Below, one piece after another: positions 61,209 to 64,000 of a stretch of 64,000 nt of DNA. The notes beneath the pieces are model-generated. The model ran no database searches. It saw only the letters and a list, made by a program, of their open reading frames with translations, and was not told the origin of the DNA. Each line of letters opens with the position of its first letter. The first letter of the stretch is position 1. The position numbers were made by a program, and so were the translations under genes. This stretch comes from Baylisascaris procyonis (taxonomy: Eukaryota > Nematoda > Chromadorea > Rhabditida > Ascarididae): assembly GCA_037389465.1 (NCBI GenBank), contig JAZARR010000153.1, positions 8,698,501 through 8,762,500 of the forward strand, given 5' to 3'.

Positions 61209-62412
61209 GCACCGCTGGAGCGTGTACAGGTGATCACAGGTGCTGTACATAGGTATCGGGATCCTGTTGGTCCTCACGTCATCATTTAGAAGACATGTTT
61301 TGTTTGCCGGAAAGGTGGGATGGGTTGGAAAAGCTTCAGCCACAGTGTTCGACGATGATGTAATTTGGGCTGGAAGGGACGGTTACTCATTAAGTTATTC
61401 TGTGAATCGTTGCGTATGAGGTAAAATATAAACGCAACTCATATTTGCACATTCATCTCGTATATAGAACTTCAACTGGTCATTTGAGTGACCATATTTA
61501 CTTCTTGAAATCGCCCGATCTCCCACCACAGGGTTTCGTTAGGGGTCTTCACCTTGCGGTGGCTTGCTAGGAAATTGCAGAGGCTCATCACTTCAGAGTT
61601 TTGTTAGAGGACTGACTGAGCTCAAGCTCAATAATGTGGTTTTGTGAAGGATTCTGGGTATCAGAATTCTACCAGGAGCCTCTGCCCGGGATTTAGTCGA
61701 CTTCAGAAACCTGACTTTGTCCTCTCAGCTGCCAATTTAGACCGTCGGGGGTTATATTTGACTTTGTACTGTATTACAGAGCTATTAAGCATTTCTCTAA
61801 TATCTCTTTTTTAATTATATTTTCAAATTTGCCACATTCCATAGGCGTTGTGGCTGTAGTCTCAACTGGTCTATAAGGAACAGTTCGTGCATCTGTTGTG
61901 TTAATCGTTTGTTTTTTCAAAGTCACGAAGCGATCGCTTGTTTAGAGTATTTTCATGGTTGAGAGCTAGGATCGTAATATTACTAGTACGAAAAATACCT
62001 TTCTTCAGGAATCTGGTTTTATAGGTGAAGTAGTCGCCCTGGATTGACCTAAGTAATAAAACCACTCGGCTGTTATTTAGATACACGGGGCCATAACACT
62101 CAAATATTCTAATGTTGTTATTTTAATACTTTTAAAAACCAATTTTCCTTCGTTCTTAATTCAACGTCTTTTCATGATTTTATGTAACAGCATTATATCA
62201 CGCGGAAAGAAATATAGCATATTTGCTGAGTACGAAAGTAGAGCTTTAATGGTGACTAACAGTGGTATAAAACTTGTTCGTTAGACGAGGTGAGGGCGCT
62301 GTACCCTCTGGGCATATTATTTTATAATACATAGAAATATTTTCCAAGACCTATCGATCGTTTTAGTGAAATATTCGTATAAAAATTTATCGAGTGTATT
62401 GCGCTGAATGAA
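61209..62412 (+). mobile_element. Unidentified dispersed element, copy B (degenerate)
   Basis: Direct-repeat partner of 58504-59300, roughly 80 percent identical outside the 71-base identical block. It contains an extra segment (about 61,371-61,845) of more balanced base composition, absent from copy A. Its right side continues, after a short gap, into the palindrome and the third-arm sequence at 62466-62800. Family unknown. Confidence 0.75.
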
Positions 62413-62465
62413 ATGGCCACCAATTGTAGTTGGATATTTGGTTTGAATAAACCAATCGTAATCAC

Positions 62466-62509
62466 AAATTTGCATATATCAAATATAAATATTTGATATA
62501 TGCAAATTT
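62466..62509. repeat. Perfect 21-bp-arm palindrome at element boundary
   Basis: Arms 62466-62486 and 62489-62509 are exact reverse complements with AA between; each contains AAATTTGCATATATCAAATA. The same structure, with a 5-base loop and one mismatch, lies at 60576-60622. Its recurrence at the edge of both homologous segments suggests a terminal or subterminal element signal. Confidence 0.9.
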
Positions 62510-62808
62510 TGAATTGGTTTTGAATTTCGGTTCATTTAAGATGACGTGAATTTTATTAAGCATTCATACTGAATCGATCGCAGAGGTAGAATTAATAAAA
62601 AACGAACAGTTGCATTATTGGCAGAGATATTGCAATAGAATGCATAAATTTTGAATTTGCATTTAAAATGCTAATTGAGTTTAAAAATTTATGTGATTCA
62701 TACGCAAATTTACATAAATTTAAATCAAAGTATTCAAATGAAAGGTTCATTAAATAATCGAATAAACACAAATTTGAAAATTTTGAGTGACGTCCATAAT
62801 TGCGACTC
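62510..62808 (+). repeat. Third copy of the foldback arm sequence
   Basis: Reverse-complement match to about 60,255-60,575, and direct match of its end (GAGTGACGTCCATAATTGCG) to 59,354-59,373. It is cut off abruptly by the 16-bp satellite at about 62,809. Confidence 0.85.
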
Positions 62809-64000
62809 ATATTAGGACTATAGCATATTAGGACTATGACATATTAGGACTATGACATATTAGGACTATAACATGTTAGGACTATGAGATATTAGGACTA
62901 TAGCATATTAAGACTATGACATGTTAGGACTATAGCATATTAGGACTATGACATATTAGGACTATAACATATTAGGACTATAACATATTAGGACTATAAC
63001 ATATTGGGACTATGACATATTAGGACTATAACATGTTAGGACTATAACATATTAGGACTATAACATATTAGGACTATAACATGTTAGGACTATGACATGT
63101 TAGGACTATAGCAATTAGGACTATGACATATTAGGACTATAGCAATTAGGACTATGACATATTAGGACTATACCATATTAGGACTATGACATATTAGGAC
63201 TATAGCAATTAGGACTATAGCAATTAGGACTATGACATATTAGGACTATAACATATTAGGACTATGACATATTAGGACTATAACATATGAGGACTATGAC
63301 ATATTAGGACTATAACATATTAGGACTATAACATATTAGGACTATAACATATTAGGACTATAACATGTTAGGACTATGACATGTTAGGACTACAGCAATT
63401 AGGACTATGACATATTAGGACTATAACATGTTAGGACTATGACATGTTAGGACTATAACATATTAGGACTATAACATATTAGGACTATAACATATTAGGA
63501 CTATGACATATTAGGACTATAACATATTAGGACTATAACATATTAGGACTATGACATATTAGGACTATAACATATTAGGACTATAACATATTAGGACTAT
63601 AACATATTAGGACTATAACATATTAGGACTATGACATATTAGGACTATAACATATTAGGACTATAACATATTAGGACTATAACATATTAGGACTATAACA
63701 TGTTAGGACTATGACATGTTAGGACTATAGCAATTAGGACTATGACATATTAGGACTATAACATGTTAGGACTATGACATATTAAGACTATAACATATTA
63801 GGACTATGACATGTTAGGACTATAGCATATTAGGACTATGACATATTAGGACTATAACATGTTAGGACTATGACATGTTAGGACTATAACATATTAGGAC
63901 TATGACATATTAGGACTATAACATATTAGGACTATAACATATTAGGATTATAACATATTAGGACTATAACATGTTAGGACTATGACATGTTAGGACTATA
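62809..64000. repeat. 16-bp satellite (TTAGGACTATRACATA), over 70 copies
   Basis: Continuous tandem copies of ATTAGGACTATAACAT with ATGACAT, ATAGCAT and ACATGTT variants and occasional shortened units (ATAGCAATTAGGACTAT). It runs off the right edge of the window, so its full length is unknown. Variant types recur in similar order, suggesting multi-unit amplification. Confidence 0.98.

Noticed and set aside
62809..64000. TTAGGA units as telomeric repeat
   Set aside because: The period is 16, not 6, and the unit is TTAGGACTATAACATA; not a TTAGG, TTAGGC or TTAGGG telomere.

Overview
This window is nuclear DNA of an AT-rich invertebrate animal. The evidence is two clearly recognisable eukaryotic genes split by spliceosomal introns with GT...AG ends, very sparse coding content, and a large load of micro- and minisatellites: seven long (TA)n runs, TTTA runs and many tandem arrays. 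Both genes belong to families typical of animals. I cannot fix the phylum. The splice acceptors (TATAG, TTTAG, TGCAG, TTCAG) do not show the strict TTTTCAG consensus of rhabditid nematodes, and introns range from about 0.4 to 6.3 kb.

Layout. Positions 1 to about 37,300 are essentially gene-free AT-rich sequence, apart from one weak candidate WD-repeat exon (3330-3414) and one unassigned open frame (14238-14591). This stretch carries a 68-bp repeat array (about 1255-1550), TG, TA, TTTA and CT microsatellites, a long G-rich 134-bp minisatellite (22981-26455), a pyrimidine-rich 31-bp minisatellite (29638-30130), a 21-bp-type array (31128-31430) and a 40-bp array carrying AAAGGTCA octamers (33408-33570). 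Positions 37317-48936 hold a nine-exon plus-strand gene of the IRF2BP corepressor family: an N-terminal C4 zinc finger, poly-Asn, poly-Gln and poly-Ala tracts in the linker, and a C-terminal C3HC4 RING finger. Positions 54543-57255 hold a complete four-exon plus-strand D-aminoacyl-tRNA deacylase gene (DTD1 type, 153 aa). Positions 58,500-62,810 hold a nested set of diverged direct and inverted copies of an unidentified mobile element, including a foldback of about 1 kb. The right edge (62,809-64,000, running out of the window) is a 16-bp satellite.

The two genes do not share an obvious pathway. The first should act in the nucleus in transcriptional repression and possibly ubiquitination; the second clears D-amino acids from mischarged tRNA in the cytosol. 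They are head-to-tail, 5.6 kb apart. No convincing tRNA, rRNA, CRISPR or prokaryotic feature was found. No single previously undescribed system is evident. The best second-look items are the foldback element complex, the G-rich minisatellite with shortened edge units, the intron-rich IRF2BP gene with alternative splice choices, and several nuclear-receptor-type DR1, DR4 and half-site motifs.
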